64,000 nucleotides of DNA, from positions 536,132 through 600,131 of the forward strand of contig NQMI01000009.1 of the NCBI GenBank assembly GCA_002270565.1, written 5' to 3'. Numbering within the stretch: the first letter of the stretch is position 1; every line of letters starts with the position of its first letter. Below, piece by piece: positions 32,642-43,733 of this stretch. The position numbers and the translations under genes were made by a program. The DNA is from Stenocarpella maydis (Eukaryota > Ascomycota > Sordariomycetes > Diaporthales > Diaporthaceae). The notes under the pieces are model-generated. The model did not search any database. It had not been told where the DNA came from and was given only the letters and a program-made list of their open reading frames with translations.

Positions 32642-33682
32642 CTCGAAGAACACAGCGCGCGGTGGTGCGACATATTAGGCGTGCTGTCTTACCGGGTCGT
32701 TGTGGTCCGACAAACTTATGTGAGGTTGTTGGTCAGGTAAGCAGTCCAGCACATGTCGACCAGAAGCTCTGCTAATAACAAGCCGATGACGTAGTGTCCC
32801 ACCAGGTGGTCCGAGCGCCGGAACATGGCTAAACTTCGGTTGGTCTCGTGTAAGACCCCAAAGAGCAACGTGAGTACTGCCCTCCCAAAAGAATGCAATG
32901 GGAGGTCCTCACCTCAGAAGAAAACTTATAAAATCACATGTCTGAGTTTCACAATCAATAGAAAAACAGCCAGCATTATAAAGAATCCGAGCGAAGCCGT
33001 GGTGACTATGTAGACAAGATGGTTTATTCACTCTCTGGGCTCCCTCTTCCTTCACGGCCTAGGTATCTGGACTGGACCATGGATGGAGGGGAGGGGGCTT
33101 TTGTATTGCAAACTCTCCTACAGCTTCCAGTCAAACGAGCCGTCACCAAGGCCACAACTTGATCTTCTTCCAACATCACCAACTCTGTGGGAATCCTTCC
33201 GATTTTCAAAGTGCTCCTCGAGGAACTCGTCCCGACCGCAACAAATTTCAATTTCTTTCAGGAAGCCAGAATCTTTCATCCAAGGCAGCCTCAAAAAAGG
33301 GCTTCACCCGCCTTGTTATTCAACAGGGTCTCTATGGCAAGCGTGGACTGTTCACACCCCCGACCTTGACGCTGCAATTCCACCGACCGTCACGCTGCAA
33401 CTCGTCAAGTAAGTCTCTGAACGACTACAGTCTGTATTTTTATGCCCCTGTGAATAACTCCGACTTTCCTTATTGTCTAGTGCAATTCTATTGCAGTAAC
33501 TTGAGCAATCTGTACTGATTGTTTGGGCAGCTCTTCTTGGCGCGTCACAGTTTGATACACCTCTTGCCATACAAAGTATGTATGCAACCCCATCCTCCCA
33601 CCCTCCCAGCCTCTGAGAATGGTCCAGCTCAGAGGCTTGATAGTGATATGCTTGAACTAGTACTGACGGTCACTAAGAACAG
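32642..33682. other. Divergent intergenic region
   Basis: Shared upstream region of the ADCK gene (minus) and the membrane-protein gene (plus). No additional gene was recognised. Confidence 0.5.
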
Positions 33683-34837
33683 ATGGAGAACACACCAAAC
33701 TCTCACCAGCACCAGCTGGAAGTAGAGCGCGTTTCAGAGAACAACGTCCGCTCATCCTTTGATATCATGGGATGCGCAGCACCGACTCAAGACATGAGCA
33801 GGCCACCATCACGAACACAACATCTAACATTCGTGGAACCTCCTCACATTCGAGACCAGGAGGATGTCACTGAGAGAGAGGAGCAAGCTGGGTACAGCAA
33901 GCAGCACGTACCCTTTATTGGCTGCCTCTTTCTCATTGGCTTAAGCATGATGACCATCACTGCAACTGGGGCGGTGATAACCGTCCTTAAGCAGGTGGGA
34001 AGGCCTGTTCCGGAGAGCTATCTGGTCGGCCTGATCTTAAGCATCGCCATCTTTGTGTTCAGCGCAGCTGAACTTGGCTACCTTCTCTGCGGCTCCCCCC
34101 TGGTCTTTGCTGCCGTCCCACAAAGAGCTTATGCATTTCTCCGGGCTATCCACTGGTCGTCTTTTCGCATACCATCCATACGGTGGCGATCTGCACAACG
34201 GATTCTCAACAGGACTCGAGTGCCTGGCTCATCTGCTGGTCACCAGCCTCAAAGCAACCTACCTCACCCTAATGAATTTGAGTTGGAAGACTTGGGGAAT
34301 CGGCGACCACGACCACCCACGCCGTATCCCGGGATGCCTGGACCGATGCCACCGGTGCCCGCGACCACAGCACAAGCATCATCACAGCAACGCCAAGAGA
34401 CCTTGCCTCTTGGTTTCCCCGTCCCACCTTCTGGACGAGTAAGCCGCATCAACAGTGCAGTCAGCCGCTTGAGCAACATTTCATTCCGGTCTGCACCTCG
34501 ACCCGTGAGTCCTTTATCCGATGCGCCTCCTACGCCTCCTCCAAAGGACCCAGTTTTCTCCCGGCTGCAGTCACGAGAAGCTCTTCTGCCGCCCACGGCT
34601 CCCGGCGACGCTGTTGAGCATTCTGATACCAGTGCCAGCATCCTGACCACGCTCTGCGATGCCGTCCAGCTTCCTAGCCCTGGGCAAGAGCCCGGCCATA
34701 ACTACAGTCCTCTCGCCCCCGCCACCAGTCCTGCTGCGGGAAATACCAGTCGAGATTCAGCCTCCATCCAGTCGCCCAAGCCAACCTATCCAATCGAGCT
34801 GGCCTCCCCTTCCCGTGGAAGAGAGCACAAGGGTTAG
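33683..34837 (+). CDS. Hypothetical two-pass membrane protein
   Basis: A 384-residue single-exon frame from ATG at 33683. The family is not recognised by name. An N-terminal hydrophilic part (1-76) is followed by two closely spaced membrane helices, about 77-101 (VPFIGCLFLIGLSMMTITAT) and 112-136 (SYLVGLILSIAIFVFSAAEL). A short basic segment (RIPSIRWRSAQRILNRTR) follows, then a long disordered Pro/Ser-rich cytosolic tail with several PPTPPPK and PMPPVP stretches, which are potential SH3 or WW ligands. Such two-helix-plus-tail proteins are common and uncharacterised in Pezizomycotina. The frame begins right after an AG at 33682, so an upstream exon is possible. Downstream lies a degenerate repeat (35080-35500). 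Confidence 0.7.
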   Translation: MENTPNSHQHQLEVERVSENNVRSSFDIMGCAAPTQDMSRPPSRTQHLTFVEPPHIRDQEDVTEREEQAGYSKQHVPFIGCLFLIGLSMMTITATGAVITVLKQVGRPVPESYLVGLILSIAIFVFSAAELGYLLCGSPLVFAAVPQRAYAFLRAIHWSSFRIPSIRWRSAQRILNRTRVPGSSAGHQPQSNLPHPNEFELEDLGNRRPRPPTPYPGMPGPMPPVPATTAQASSQQRQETLPLGFPVPPSGRVSRINSAVSRLSNISFRSAPRPVSPLSDAPPTPPPKDPVFSRLQSREALLPPTAPGDAVEHSDTSASILTTLCDAVQLPSPGQEPGHNYSPLAPATSPAAGNTSRDSASIQSPKPTYPIELASPSRGREHKG

Positions 34838-35815
34838 AGTCGATGAGCCGTCAACTTATGGGGCAAAAAGTGCATCACCACTATCTCTACACTACGTTCA
34901 CCGTACCGTTGCCACCACTCGTCACTTCTGCACCCCTGTTGGTGTGCTATCTTCGTCCCGGGGCTTTCCAAGTCTTCCAGCCAATGCATATTGAGGATGC
35001 GCATTTCAACCACGCAACACTCACGTTGTTTGTATTTATTTCCTTTCTGTTGCTGCTGATTCCATCGTCTCTCCACAACTGGCCTTGACCACACCTGCCT
35101 CGAGGATCTCACCTACCTTGAGGATTGCAGTCTATCTTCAGGATCTTGTCTACCTTGAGGACTCAGCTACTTACAAATCACACCTGTCTTGAGCATTTCA
35201 GCTGCAGTGAGGCTCACGCCAACCTTGTGGACTACGACCGTCTCGAGGACCTTCCTACTTTAGTCGAGAATTTCTGCTTCGGGCCTTCGAGCTGTCTTGA
35301 GGGGCTCACCGGTCTTGAGGCATTCCTTCGGGTTTGAGGATTTCGGCTGTCTTGAGCTCTGGTTCCTAGGAATTCATCTGCTTTGGAGAGTCTTCCCGCC
35401 ACGAGATACTCGGCCTCAAGGAATCTTGCTGGCCGCTGGGGTAATCTTCTACTTTGAAGACATCAGGAGGGAGCATGATTTGAGGAAACGAACCATAGAG
35501 TGAATACGCCTCAAGGGAACAAACCATTGAGGAATTTATCACTCTCCGATGTATGAACTAATCTGTATAACACTGGCATATTTATGGATCAGGGTGGTTG
35601 GACACCTAGTTGCTGTGAGAAAGCAACATCCTATGAATGTATTGAAGCGCCCAGATCATTCCGTCTGCAGGCTGCTCCGACAAAACATGGCAACAAGACA
35701 GAGCCATAGTTGATATTCCAATTGCACAGGATTGAAACAACCATGAATGCAACGGACAAGGTAGTAACTGAGGGATTGCCATCAGGTAGCAATGCGAGTG
35801 ATTGGGTAGCCCCTT
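34838..35815. other. Intergenic region with degenerate CTTGAGGA repeat
   Basis: About 35080-35500 is filled with many imperfect copies of a CTTGAGGA-like octamer; the rest holds nothing recognised. Confidence 0.5.
35080..35500 (+). repeat. Degenerate repeats of a CTTGAGGA-like unit
   Basis: The octamer CTTGAGGA and near variants (CTCGAGGA, CTTGTGGA, CTTGAGGC, CTTGAGCA) recur at irregular spacings, often 18-27 bp. Where the frame is open they read as CLEDL- or YLED-like units. No long open frame spans the array. It may be a decayed coding repeat or part of a long 3' UTR. Confidence 0.55.
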
Positions 35816-37546
35816 TCATTTGGCCCTGGCCTTGTTATCCCGGTACCTCTTCTGCTTGGCCGCTACCTTCCTCCTCCTCTGCCAGGATCGATTGAGGTCA
35901 CCCCTATTTTCATAGAACCACTTCTGAAAGTCGGTGTTAGGGTTGGTGGGTTCGCCCTCCGCTGTGTTCTCTGGAGCGGCTCCTCCGATGCTGTCGAACT
36001 GATCGTCGTCCTCATCACCCTCTTCAATGCCTGGGCTTCCCTGCCTATCATCTCTGAGTGGCCATATCCTTGAGTACCGGCTGGGGTGTGCAGTATCCGG
36101 GGTGGGAGCTGCACTGCGCATGCCTCTCCACTCCAAATCCTGCTTGGAGAAGGGGGTCATGGGAAGCTGGTTGCCCTGAGAGATACCCGCCTGGGTGTTG
36201 CCGTCGTCAATGTCTCCTCCTAAACCGTCCACTACTTCACCCTGGTCAATGTCATTGTCCTCCTCTTCCTCGACATCTTCTCCACTGAAGAACGCAAAGG
36301 GCTGGTCGCCTGCAGTACCAGCTGTATCAACTTCCTCGCCTTGCTGCTGCCGTTTGTATAATGCTTCAAGAGGATGGACCTTGTTTGAGGAAGGGGTTGC
36401 CGGGGGTATCTTGATTGTCAGGCTCTTGGCTGAGCTTGCAGACTTTGGTCGTCCCGAATCCGTGGGGCTCTCCAAGCCGGCACCAGTTGCAGTGTGCATA
36501 ACCAGAGGCTTGAGGCCGTGATACGTAGCTGTAGTCTTCTTATTGATGGCCTCCGTGCCTCCCTCGCCCCCCCCCTCTTCTTCTGACGAACTTCCACTAC
36601 TACTCGTCGTATCGTCGTCCTCGGCCTGTTCTGAAGGCTTCGTCCGGATCTGGGTCTTTGGCAGGCCCTTAGGTCTGGTGCTCTTGACCTCCTCAACCAC
36701 ATTCCCACTGCTGTCCACCCAGCCCTTGCCCTCCACAAAGTCGCATTCAGTGCCAGACGCAGAGGCGGCCTTGGAAGCCTTGAAGTACGTGGGGAACTTG
36801 GTCGTGTTCTCGAATTCATGAACCACAACTTCATGCTTCTTGTGTTTCTTGGACCTTTTCGTCCCGTCGCCTTGACAGTCCCCTGTCGCCACCTCGCGCC
36901 TGTTGGGAGGCAGCTGTGTCTTGACCAAGCACTCGGGTCCATCGGTGTACACGGATTCGGCATCCCTCCGCCTCTTCTTCTCCTTCTCTTCTTTTCTCTC
37001 TTTCTTCTCTTGTTTGGCGTCCTTCGACTTGGACTTTGCCTTTTCTTTCTCCTTGTCCTTCTTCTTCTTGGACTTTGCCTCTTCCGGCGTGATAGTCCAG
37101 CCGCGCTTAACTTTGCGGCCCACCTCCAACTCTATGCCAGCAATTTCTTGAGGATCACGCTTCCTCTTCTTGTCCCGTTTGTCTGTCCTGGACTGCTTCG
37201 ACTTGCGCTCCGAGTCGCCACCGGTCGCGGCGTCGATGATGGCTCCAGGATCGGGTTTTGGCATGTTGTCCGGTCGCGCTGGTTCAACACAAATCTTAGT
37301 GCCTTTCAGGACCGCGCCGTTGAGTTTGTTCTTGATCTTGAGGGCGTCGGCAGAGGGAAGTTCGATGAAACCATACGGCCGCTCGGGAAAGGCTTGTAGG
37401 GTATGGTACGATATGGCGCGGGCCTTGGAGAGTGCAGCCTGTGGCACAATGACCTTGAGGAGCTCAGGATTGAGGGGAGCAATGTGAAGACGGGTATACT
37501 GTTCCTCAGCCTGGTGGGTTGCCTTTGTAACGGGCGCAGCGGTCAT
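35816..37546 (-). CDS. Nop8-like nucleolar RRM protein
   Basis: A predicted nucleolar RNA-binding protein of 576 residues, single exon, start at the first in-frame ATG (37546; the frame is open slightly further upstream but without ATG). An N-terminal RRM-like domain (~17-92) begins YTRLHIAPLNPELLKVIVPQ and contains ERPYGFIELPSADALKIKNK, the RNP1-like strand. It is followed by strongly basic lysine-rich stretches (KSKKKKDKEKEKAKSKSKDA and RKEEKEKKRRRD), then an acidic Ser/Glu-rich middle (TTSSSGSSSEEEGGGEGG and EDVEEEEDNDIDQ). The C-terminus is DFQKWFYENRGDLNRSWQRR followed by a basic tail. The layout fits yeast Nop8 and human NOL8, which act in 60S ribosome assembly. The ortholog assignment is inference. 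Confidence 0.75.
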   Translation of the reverse strand: MTAAPVTKATHQAEEQYTRLHIAPLNPELLKVIVPQAALSKARAISYHTLQAFPERPYGFIELPSADALKIKNKLNGAVLKGTKICVEPARPDNMPKPDPGAIIDAATGGDSERKSKQSRTDKRDKKRKRDPQEIAGIELEVGRKVKRGWTITPEEAKSKKKKDKEKEKAKSKSKDAKQEKKERKEEKEKKRRRDAESVYTDGPECLVKTQLPPNRREVATGDCQGDGTKRSKKHKKHEVVVHEFENTTKFPTYFKASKAASASGTECDFVEGKGWVDSSGNVVEEVKSTRPKGLPKTQIRTKPSEQAEDDDTTSSSGSSSEEEGGGEGGTEAINKKTTATYHGLKPLVMHTATGAGLESPTDSGRPKSASSAKSLTIKIPPATPSSNKVHPLEALYKRQQQGEEVDTAGTAGDQPFAFFSGEDVEEEEDNDIDQGEVVDGLGGDIDDGNTQAGISQGNQLPMTPFSKQDLEWRGMRSAAPTPDTAHPSRYSRIWPLRDDRQGSPGIEEGDEDDDQFDSIGGAAPENTAEGEPTNPNTDFQKWFYENRGDLNRSWQRRRKVAAKQKRYRDNKARAK

Positions 37547-38759
37547 GGCTTCCTGCAGTCTCCGAGGTTCCGTACAGCCATCAAAAGGAAGAACAAAGGC
37601 TTGGGCTGTGGACTGCAGCTGGGTCGACAATCACAGCCAAGACTATTTTTGATATTCACAGCTGAACTTTGGCTGCAGAAACTAGCGCCCAGAGAATAAC
37701 CTGCAAGACCATGGCGCCGATAACGATAACTCAAACAGGGATTAGCTGTCACTGGAGTGGAGCCAAACTTGCAGCTTGTGCATCAGTGCTTTACACTACA
37801 CTAGTAGTTTGCTGTTAGCTGCACACCAAAGCATTCAGAACCGTGACCATCTAATTGACCACTGCAACTGCAGCCACCTCCAGATGGATCATCACCAGGC
37901 AAATTGCCCCCCATGTGTGCCCCCAAATCCCTGGATTCAGACCAAATCCTTTTATAAGGCAAGACCCTCCCCCAGTTGCTCGCAGTCATTCTTGGCTTCA
38001 AACCAAATATCACTTATGTTAATCAGTTGCTCAGCACATTTGTGGCTGATGCAGAGGCAGCAATCTGACTAAGTAACAAACTCCTACAAGACAGGGTACA
38101 ACCACATTTATGACTAACTGCCTACTTGCGAGGGAAAGAAGGAAGCCGTGTTCTTCATCTTGCATGCCATAGTCCAAACCAGCATCAGCGTGATTCCAAT
38201 TGGTATGATCCGGGTGCCTCTGTTTCCCTTGGTCCTTAGGTGTGTCTTTGACTCGGCAGGGTGCTGTCTAGACTCTCAGGTTCAATCCCCTGCCCCAACC
38301 ATTGTCTGCTGGGTCCTGTACTCTGGCTTCTCAGGCTGTTGTCTGACATCCCCTGCGGTCTTTCTTTCCTTTCTACATGCACAACCTTCTTGGTGAGAGA
38401 GAGAAGGGGTGGTGGACATAATGCTCGTCTTCTGCTGCTCCTGTCTCTTCCCAACGCCGTCCATTTGTCCTCCTTTCCGCCCAACTGCCGACTCCCGCAG
38501 TGTAGTCAAGGCAAAACATATTGGTAAATGGTTTTGCGTACCTTCCTTTTCCTCTTGCGGCATGGACTCTAGGATACGAGTGATGCCGTCTCCGTCCTCC
38601 CCACCATCTCCTGCTGCCTTTCCATTACCTTCTCTATTCTCTATCCTCTTCCCGTTCATCTTGTCCGATTTTGCCCAAAGGCCATTCCAAACCCTGATGG
38701 ATACTCACCTAAGAAACACTTCATCATTACCCCTATAAAAGTTCATTTGCACAACTTAC
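37547..38759. other. Divergent intergenic region, pyrimidine-rich
   Basis: Shared upstream region of the Nop8-like gene and the hypothetical gene at 38760. The plus strand is notably CT-rich from about 38330 to 38730, as in many fungal promoters. A TATAAAAG lies at 38733-38740, too close to the ATG to act as its TATA box unless initiation is leaderless. Confidence 0.5.
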
Positions 38760-39791
38760 ATGGCGCTTTCCGCACTGGACAAAAAGTACCCTCGCGAGTC
38801 CCAGCAGAATCCAGCCTTTGTCCCCTGGGATGAGGTGGAGTATATCTTTGATGAAATCGCACAATATATTGTCTCAGCAACCAGGAAGAATTGCCCACAC
38901 ACTGGTGACAGTGTCATTGCAAAGGGAGAATACCGCCTCACGCTTGGTGACATGCGAGGTCTCTCGTACTATATCCGTGACCTAACCGATGAGCTCTTTC
39001 AGCTAAAGAAAAACAGTGCAACGCACATGAGGCTCCGCAGGCCCACGACCGCAGTATTCGACCCCCCAAGAGCTATGCAACCGACAGGTTCAACGCCAGC
39101 AGATCCTATTACAACACTAAACGCCAGTCCAGCCCATGGACCCATCAGGTTCCCAGGCTTCCCTCGCCGGCGGAGGAGACTGCCAGGACCAAACAAAGCC
39201 ACTTTGGTGGCCGCAGACAACGTGGCTGAGATCACCTGGTTCGGGCCCATATCAGGGGAGCCAAGCCCTGATGAATTGGAAGCTGAAGCAAACCAAGAGC
39301 CTTCACCTGAGACACCAGAGATACCATCCATCGTCATTACGGGGCCCTCGGAGGAAGACATCCGCGACCCTGGTGGCAATCATCAGGAGCCCACCCTGTC
39401 AGGCGGCCTGAAAGGGAAAGGACAGGGCTCGGTCCACATCCCGCCAAGTGTGGACGAGCAAGCAGGCGAGGGACCAGAGACGCAGGCACAGGCCGAGCCA
39501 CCCATAGAACAACCCCAGACGGTCCTAGGCAGGATTCGCAGGAAGAGTGCGGGACTCCAGATGGGCCGAACGGTTGGTTCCTTCGTGAATAGGGCGTACA
39601 GGAACTCGGATTACAAGCCACGGCGAGAGTCAAGCGCCACGAGAATGCGTGCTATTCTTGACCGGCTCTCACCACCGCTGCCGTCGCCGGAGGAGAATGC
39701 GGAGGTATTCTCGGCCATGACGGGAGCCCGGCCGGTGACTCCCGATGATGTCTCCAGGGCGAAAGGGCGGAAGAAGTTGAGACCGGCCTAA
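38760..39791 (+). CDS. Conserved hypothetical protein
   Basis: A 343-residue single-exon protein from ATG at 38760. I do not recognise a named family. The N-terminal ~90 residues look folded and helical (VPWDEVEYIFDEIAQYIVSA, then LGDMRGLSYYIRDLTDELFQ). The rest is disordered, with an Arg cluster (FPRRRRRLPG), an acidic Pro-rich region and a basic C-terminus (LGRIRRKSAGLQMGRTVGSF and KGRKKLRP). No signal peptide or membrane helix is seen. Codon bias with C/G third positions supports coding. A nuclear or cytoskeletal role is possible but unsupported. Confidence 0.7.
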   Translation: MALSALDKKYPRESQQNPAFVPWDEVEYIFDEIAQYIVSATRKNCPHTGDSVIAKGEYRLTLGDMRGLSYYIRDLTDELFQLKKNSATHMRLRRPTTAVFDPPRAMQPTGSTPADPITTLNASPAHGPIRFPGFPRRRRRLPGPNKATLVAADNVAEITWFGPISGEPSPDELEAEANQEPSPETPEIPSIVITGPSEEDIRDPGGNHQEPTLSGGLKGKGQGSVHIPPSVDEQAGEGPETQAQAEPPIEQPQTVLGRIRRKSAGLQMGRTVGSFVNRAYRNSDYKPRRESSATRMRAILDRLSPPLPSPEENAEVFSAMTGARPVTPDDVSRAKGRKKLRPA

Positions 39792-40581
39792 TGAGCTTTC
39801 ACAGAAGGTAGCGGCACCGGAGAGACGGCTGGCAGGAGCAGGCTCGGGAGTTGTGTCCGGCGATCGGCTGGTTGTAGTAGTGGCCCGGAACCAGGAAAGG
39901 CCCGGCCAGCAAGAACACGCCGCCTGCCTCTCCAGCCCTCTGAGAGCGGGGGAAACCTGTTATGGTGCCGTCTTGGCGACCATACCTATTGCAGCATCCG
40001 ATTCGGATGGCAAAGCGTTTTTAGAATGATTACGTGGTTGCTGGTGAGATTTGTTTTGCGGGTCGCAAGACCAGTACGGAATAGTATATGAAACCATGGT
40101 GCCATGCTCGTTCGTTCAGCCTGACTGGCTCATGCTCTAGCCATCCACCGGCTGACGTCTTCATTCAGCCCTGGTTTGAAACACCAGCATGCTGTGTCAG
40201 GGACTCCTGGTATGCTGTATGAGAGATAGTAAGGCCGGTGTGGCTGGCGTTGTTTTGATGTCGATGCTGTGCAGTGGTTTGTTTCACAGCAGCCAATCGA
40301 CCTCCCAAGGCTGACAGGCAGACTGACAGCGTCATGAATCCAGACTAGAAGTTGGGGCAATGCAGCGTGGTCTCCTGCTTAAGAACGCCCTTTCCCTTTG
40401 AATTGAACATTCCGTTCACATGTCTGCCTGCGCAAGACGTCGTGCTCAGGCCACCCTCCCATGACAACTTCTATTCTATCAACGGATCTCAGCTTACTGG
40501 GGCCATGCACCAGACGTCCTAGGGGGCTTTGCCAACCTTCTACTACCGCTTAAATACCTCGCAGGATGTGCCGTGTTCGTC
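39792..40581. other. Intergenic region
   Basis: Promoter side of the Zn2Cys6 gene; nothing recognised. Confidence 0.5.
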
Positions 40582-42680
40582 ATGGTCAACACAGGGAAGC
40601 CATCGGGAGCATGTATTAACTGCCGGGAGAGGAGGATAAAATGTGACGAGGCAAAGCCGGGTTGCGTCAAGTGCGTCAAGTCGGGAAGGACATGCGCTGG
40701 CTACTCACAGGGCTTCAAGCTGCGGGACCAGACCCAAAAGACAATCATCAAGGCAAGGTTTGGGAAGGGAAATAAGGCCAAGAGGTTGGCTGCACTTAGG
40801 GAGCACAATGCAGCCACCAGCAGCAGCCCCAAGTCGCCTTTCATGTCCGGAATCTCTCCCGCGCTGGACGGGCAGGACAGCCATCCGCGGAGATGCTCAA
40901 TGCCTGCGCAGGATGAAGTGGCAAACGGTGGCCATGGAGTACCCAGTGGGCACAGGAGGAACCGGTCCGACCCAGCTGCAAAGGCACGGCACGGGCTGAC
41001 ATGGCCCTCGGCAGAGTTCGGTGCAGGCGAAGACGACCTCTCTGGGATTATGGGCCTCGACCTGCAGGCGATACACACGCCCTTGGTGGACCGCGCTCGC
41101 TGCTATTTCCTCTCCAGCTACGTCGTGTACTTGCCCAACAAGGAAGTGGGCATGCTGACATTCATCCCGTCACTGCTCGCATCGGCCGAAGGGTCGAGCC
41201 GACACTTCCAGGACATGTTCAGCGCCGTCTCCATTGCTGCCTTCTCCATGCGTCCAAACTGCAAGGAAGCGGCCGCCGAGACACATGTGTACTACGGCGC
41301 TGCCGTCCGGGGCCTGAGGGAGGCCCTCCAGGTGAAAGAGTCGGCCAAGTCTGACACCGTCCTGGCCACTACCATCTTGCTTGGGGTCTATGAGGTATGC
41401 TCGCAGTGGCGGCAATGAGAGGGAGGGAAAGTGAATGGAGACAAAGGTCAGAACGCTGATGAGGATCGGACACCAGGCACTCGCATACGGTGACGCCGAC
41501 AAGATCGCATACAACCAGCACTTCAGGGCTGCCCTCGAGATGCTGCGACTCAGAGGCCCGGAGCAGTTCTCTTCTAAGCATGGCAGCGAGATGTTTGATC
41601 TGGTAATGTCGAGTCTGGTACGTACATACAAATTTTGTGTCATAGTCTCGTGGCTTTTGATTGCCTTTCTGCCCATCCTTGCAACGTGGCGCTGACCGTT
41701 CTGCTCGTGTGTCAAGTTGCGCCAGTACGAATTGTCAACCGTAATAGGGGATGAGGACATCACTCGGTGGTCCGCACAAGTCTCGAGCAGCCCCCACAGA
41801 GACCGACCACATCTGACTTCGATGAGAGTGCTCGATTTGCGATCGAAGCTGGCAAGCCTGCTTGAATCACCCCGGAGAGACTCCGAGGCGAGGCGGAAAG
41901 CTGTCAAGATACTCATGACGGCGCAGGAATTCGAGAGGCGCATAACTCTTTACTACAAGTCGGAAGACATGATGGCCGAGAAGAACCTTTGGCTTGCGGA
42001 GTCGGACGGGAAGGCACGCCTTGTATATCCTGACTGGTGGACGGCAACCCGTTGGCTGAACAAGTACGCGTTCCGCCTGCTCATCTGCCACATCATCGCA
42101 GACGTGTCCGGTTGGCTGTTGGAATCTTCGGACCCGTGGCCTCCGAACCTTGGGGAGCACGCGTTCCAGACGGCCAAGGAGGACATCCATAACATCATCG
42201 CTAGCATCCCGTACCTATGCTCCTGGGGAGGAACTGGGCTTGATCCTCCAAAGGGCGCCAAGTCTCCTTGTGGAAATGACGACGCCGGCTCCGTCGAGGG
42301 CATCACCAATTTGATGGTGATCTGGCCCCTGGTCCTCGCAGCTGAGAGCCCGTTCGTGACTCCGGAGCAAAAGGAATACGTGCAGGGCATGCTCAGGTGG
42401 ATCGGTCAGAATATGGGGGTGAAGCACGCGTCCGTGGTGTTGGAGGTACGTTCTTGGCCACTTACTGCAACCAGCCCAAAGCAAGCACCGAAGTCGAGAC
42501 TCACGATGTTGCCAAATGAGATTGACTGACAAACCTCGTGCACAGCAAATGAAAACTGGCAGAGTGTCAGCAAGCTCTGCACATGGAGGCCTGCGCGCAA
42601 AGCCGACCATGCCTAAGCGGTGTCAAGCACGCCAACCAGGCGACATCGCGTCCTGGGTCTCTGATGTAGATTTGTTCTGA
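40582..42680 (+). CDS. Zn(II)2Cys6 transcription factor
   Basis: A fungal zinc-cluster regulator of 605 residues. Exons are 40582-41394, 41477-41617, 41717-42445 and 42546-42680. The ATG at 40582 starts MVNTGKPSGACINCRERR; a GTG nine bases upstream is not a start. The cluster is C-x2-C-x6-C-x6-C-x2-C-x6-C at residues 11-38, with the linker CDEAKPGCVKC. After a basic, Ser-rich linker, the rest resembles the fungal-specific transcription factor domain of the type following LLGVYE (Fungal_trans_2), with HFRAALEMLRLRGPEQFSSK and PWPPNLGEHAFQTAKEDIHN. The last exon is short (45 codons). The factor is nuclear; its targets are unknown and no adjacent pathway cluster points to one. Confidence 0.9.
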
Positions 42681-43733
42681 GCGTATGGTATCAGTCGATA
42701 TTGGGCCGCGGTACACACCAAGGCTATCCCTGATCAGAAAGGTGGCTCCTTTTGGAATGGAAAGGCAAGCAAGCAGCGCCTGAGGGTTCCGATGAGCGTG
42801 GCCAGCCTCGTGATACAAGGGCCAGTGGCCAAGTGGATAGACGAGGAACAGGACCTCGGCACAGGACTTTAACACGGAGATTTGAGGAAACCCCTGTCAT
42901 ACCCGGTACCATGGCTTCGAGAGAATGCTTTGGGACGTGTGAGGAGCAGCGCTTCTTAGACCAGCGACGGAGACGGCGGTTGGCTTTCGCTTGCTAGATT
43001 TCGCAACAAATGAGAGAAGGGAGATGCCTCCGTACCCAGGATTATCTGAGCCCATCCCCATGCATTGCGGCTCCTGCCAAGCTTTCCTTGTGACGAGCGC
43101 TGCGCTCGGCTCGCACCGGCCCCTTGTCAGCTCAACTCGCCTGCTTGGCTTGGTATGGCCTCCTGAAACCCTGCGGCTCGGGGGATGCGCGCCCAAGTCA
43201 GCCATCATATTAAGCATAAAGTGCTACCCATGGAATCAAAATTACTGGCAGTCCGGGGTCCGGTTTGTATCGGATGACCGTGGTCGAAGACAATATGCCT
43301 CGAGAGGCTAGGCACGGTGCTGTTGATCGTGGTATTTATTGCAAGACCCACTCCTATCCAAGCAGTGAAACCCAATGTGTGTCACACGATGTGTGCATCG
43401 GCGCTTTCTACCACGATGATGTGCAGCAGGGTAGAGAAGGGTGTTTTGGGCCAAGGGAGGGATTCTACCATGTAAAGTCGGTTTATAAATGCCATCCCTT
43501 CTCGTCGGCCCTGTCTTGTTTCGTCCATCGTCTTCGTCTGATCGACTGATCTCCCAAGCCCAGCCTGTCATTCTTTCAGCTAACGGCCAATATCGTTCAT
43601 AATCCTTTGCAGCCGGTCCTGCTCCTTTCCCTCACACCATTCCTCACGTCCTTTCCGGCTCACCTGTCGTTTCCGCACGATTTACCAGTTGCCGGCTCAG
43701 GTTCCAACATATCTCGGTGCCATTTTCTTCGCT
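42681..43733. other. Intergenic region / promoter of the small secreted protein gene
   Basis: No gene recognised. A TATAAAT box lies at 43484-43490, followed by a CT-rich stretch, ahead of the gene at 43734. Confidence 0.5.
43484..43490 (+). promoter_or_regulatory. TATA box candidate of the small secreted protein gene
   Basis: TATAAAT followed by a CT-rich tract (43497-43550), about 245 bp before the ATG at 43734. The arrangement is usual for highly expressed fungal genes with a 5' leader. Motif evidence only. Confidence 0.4.
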
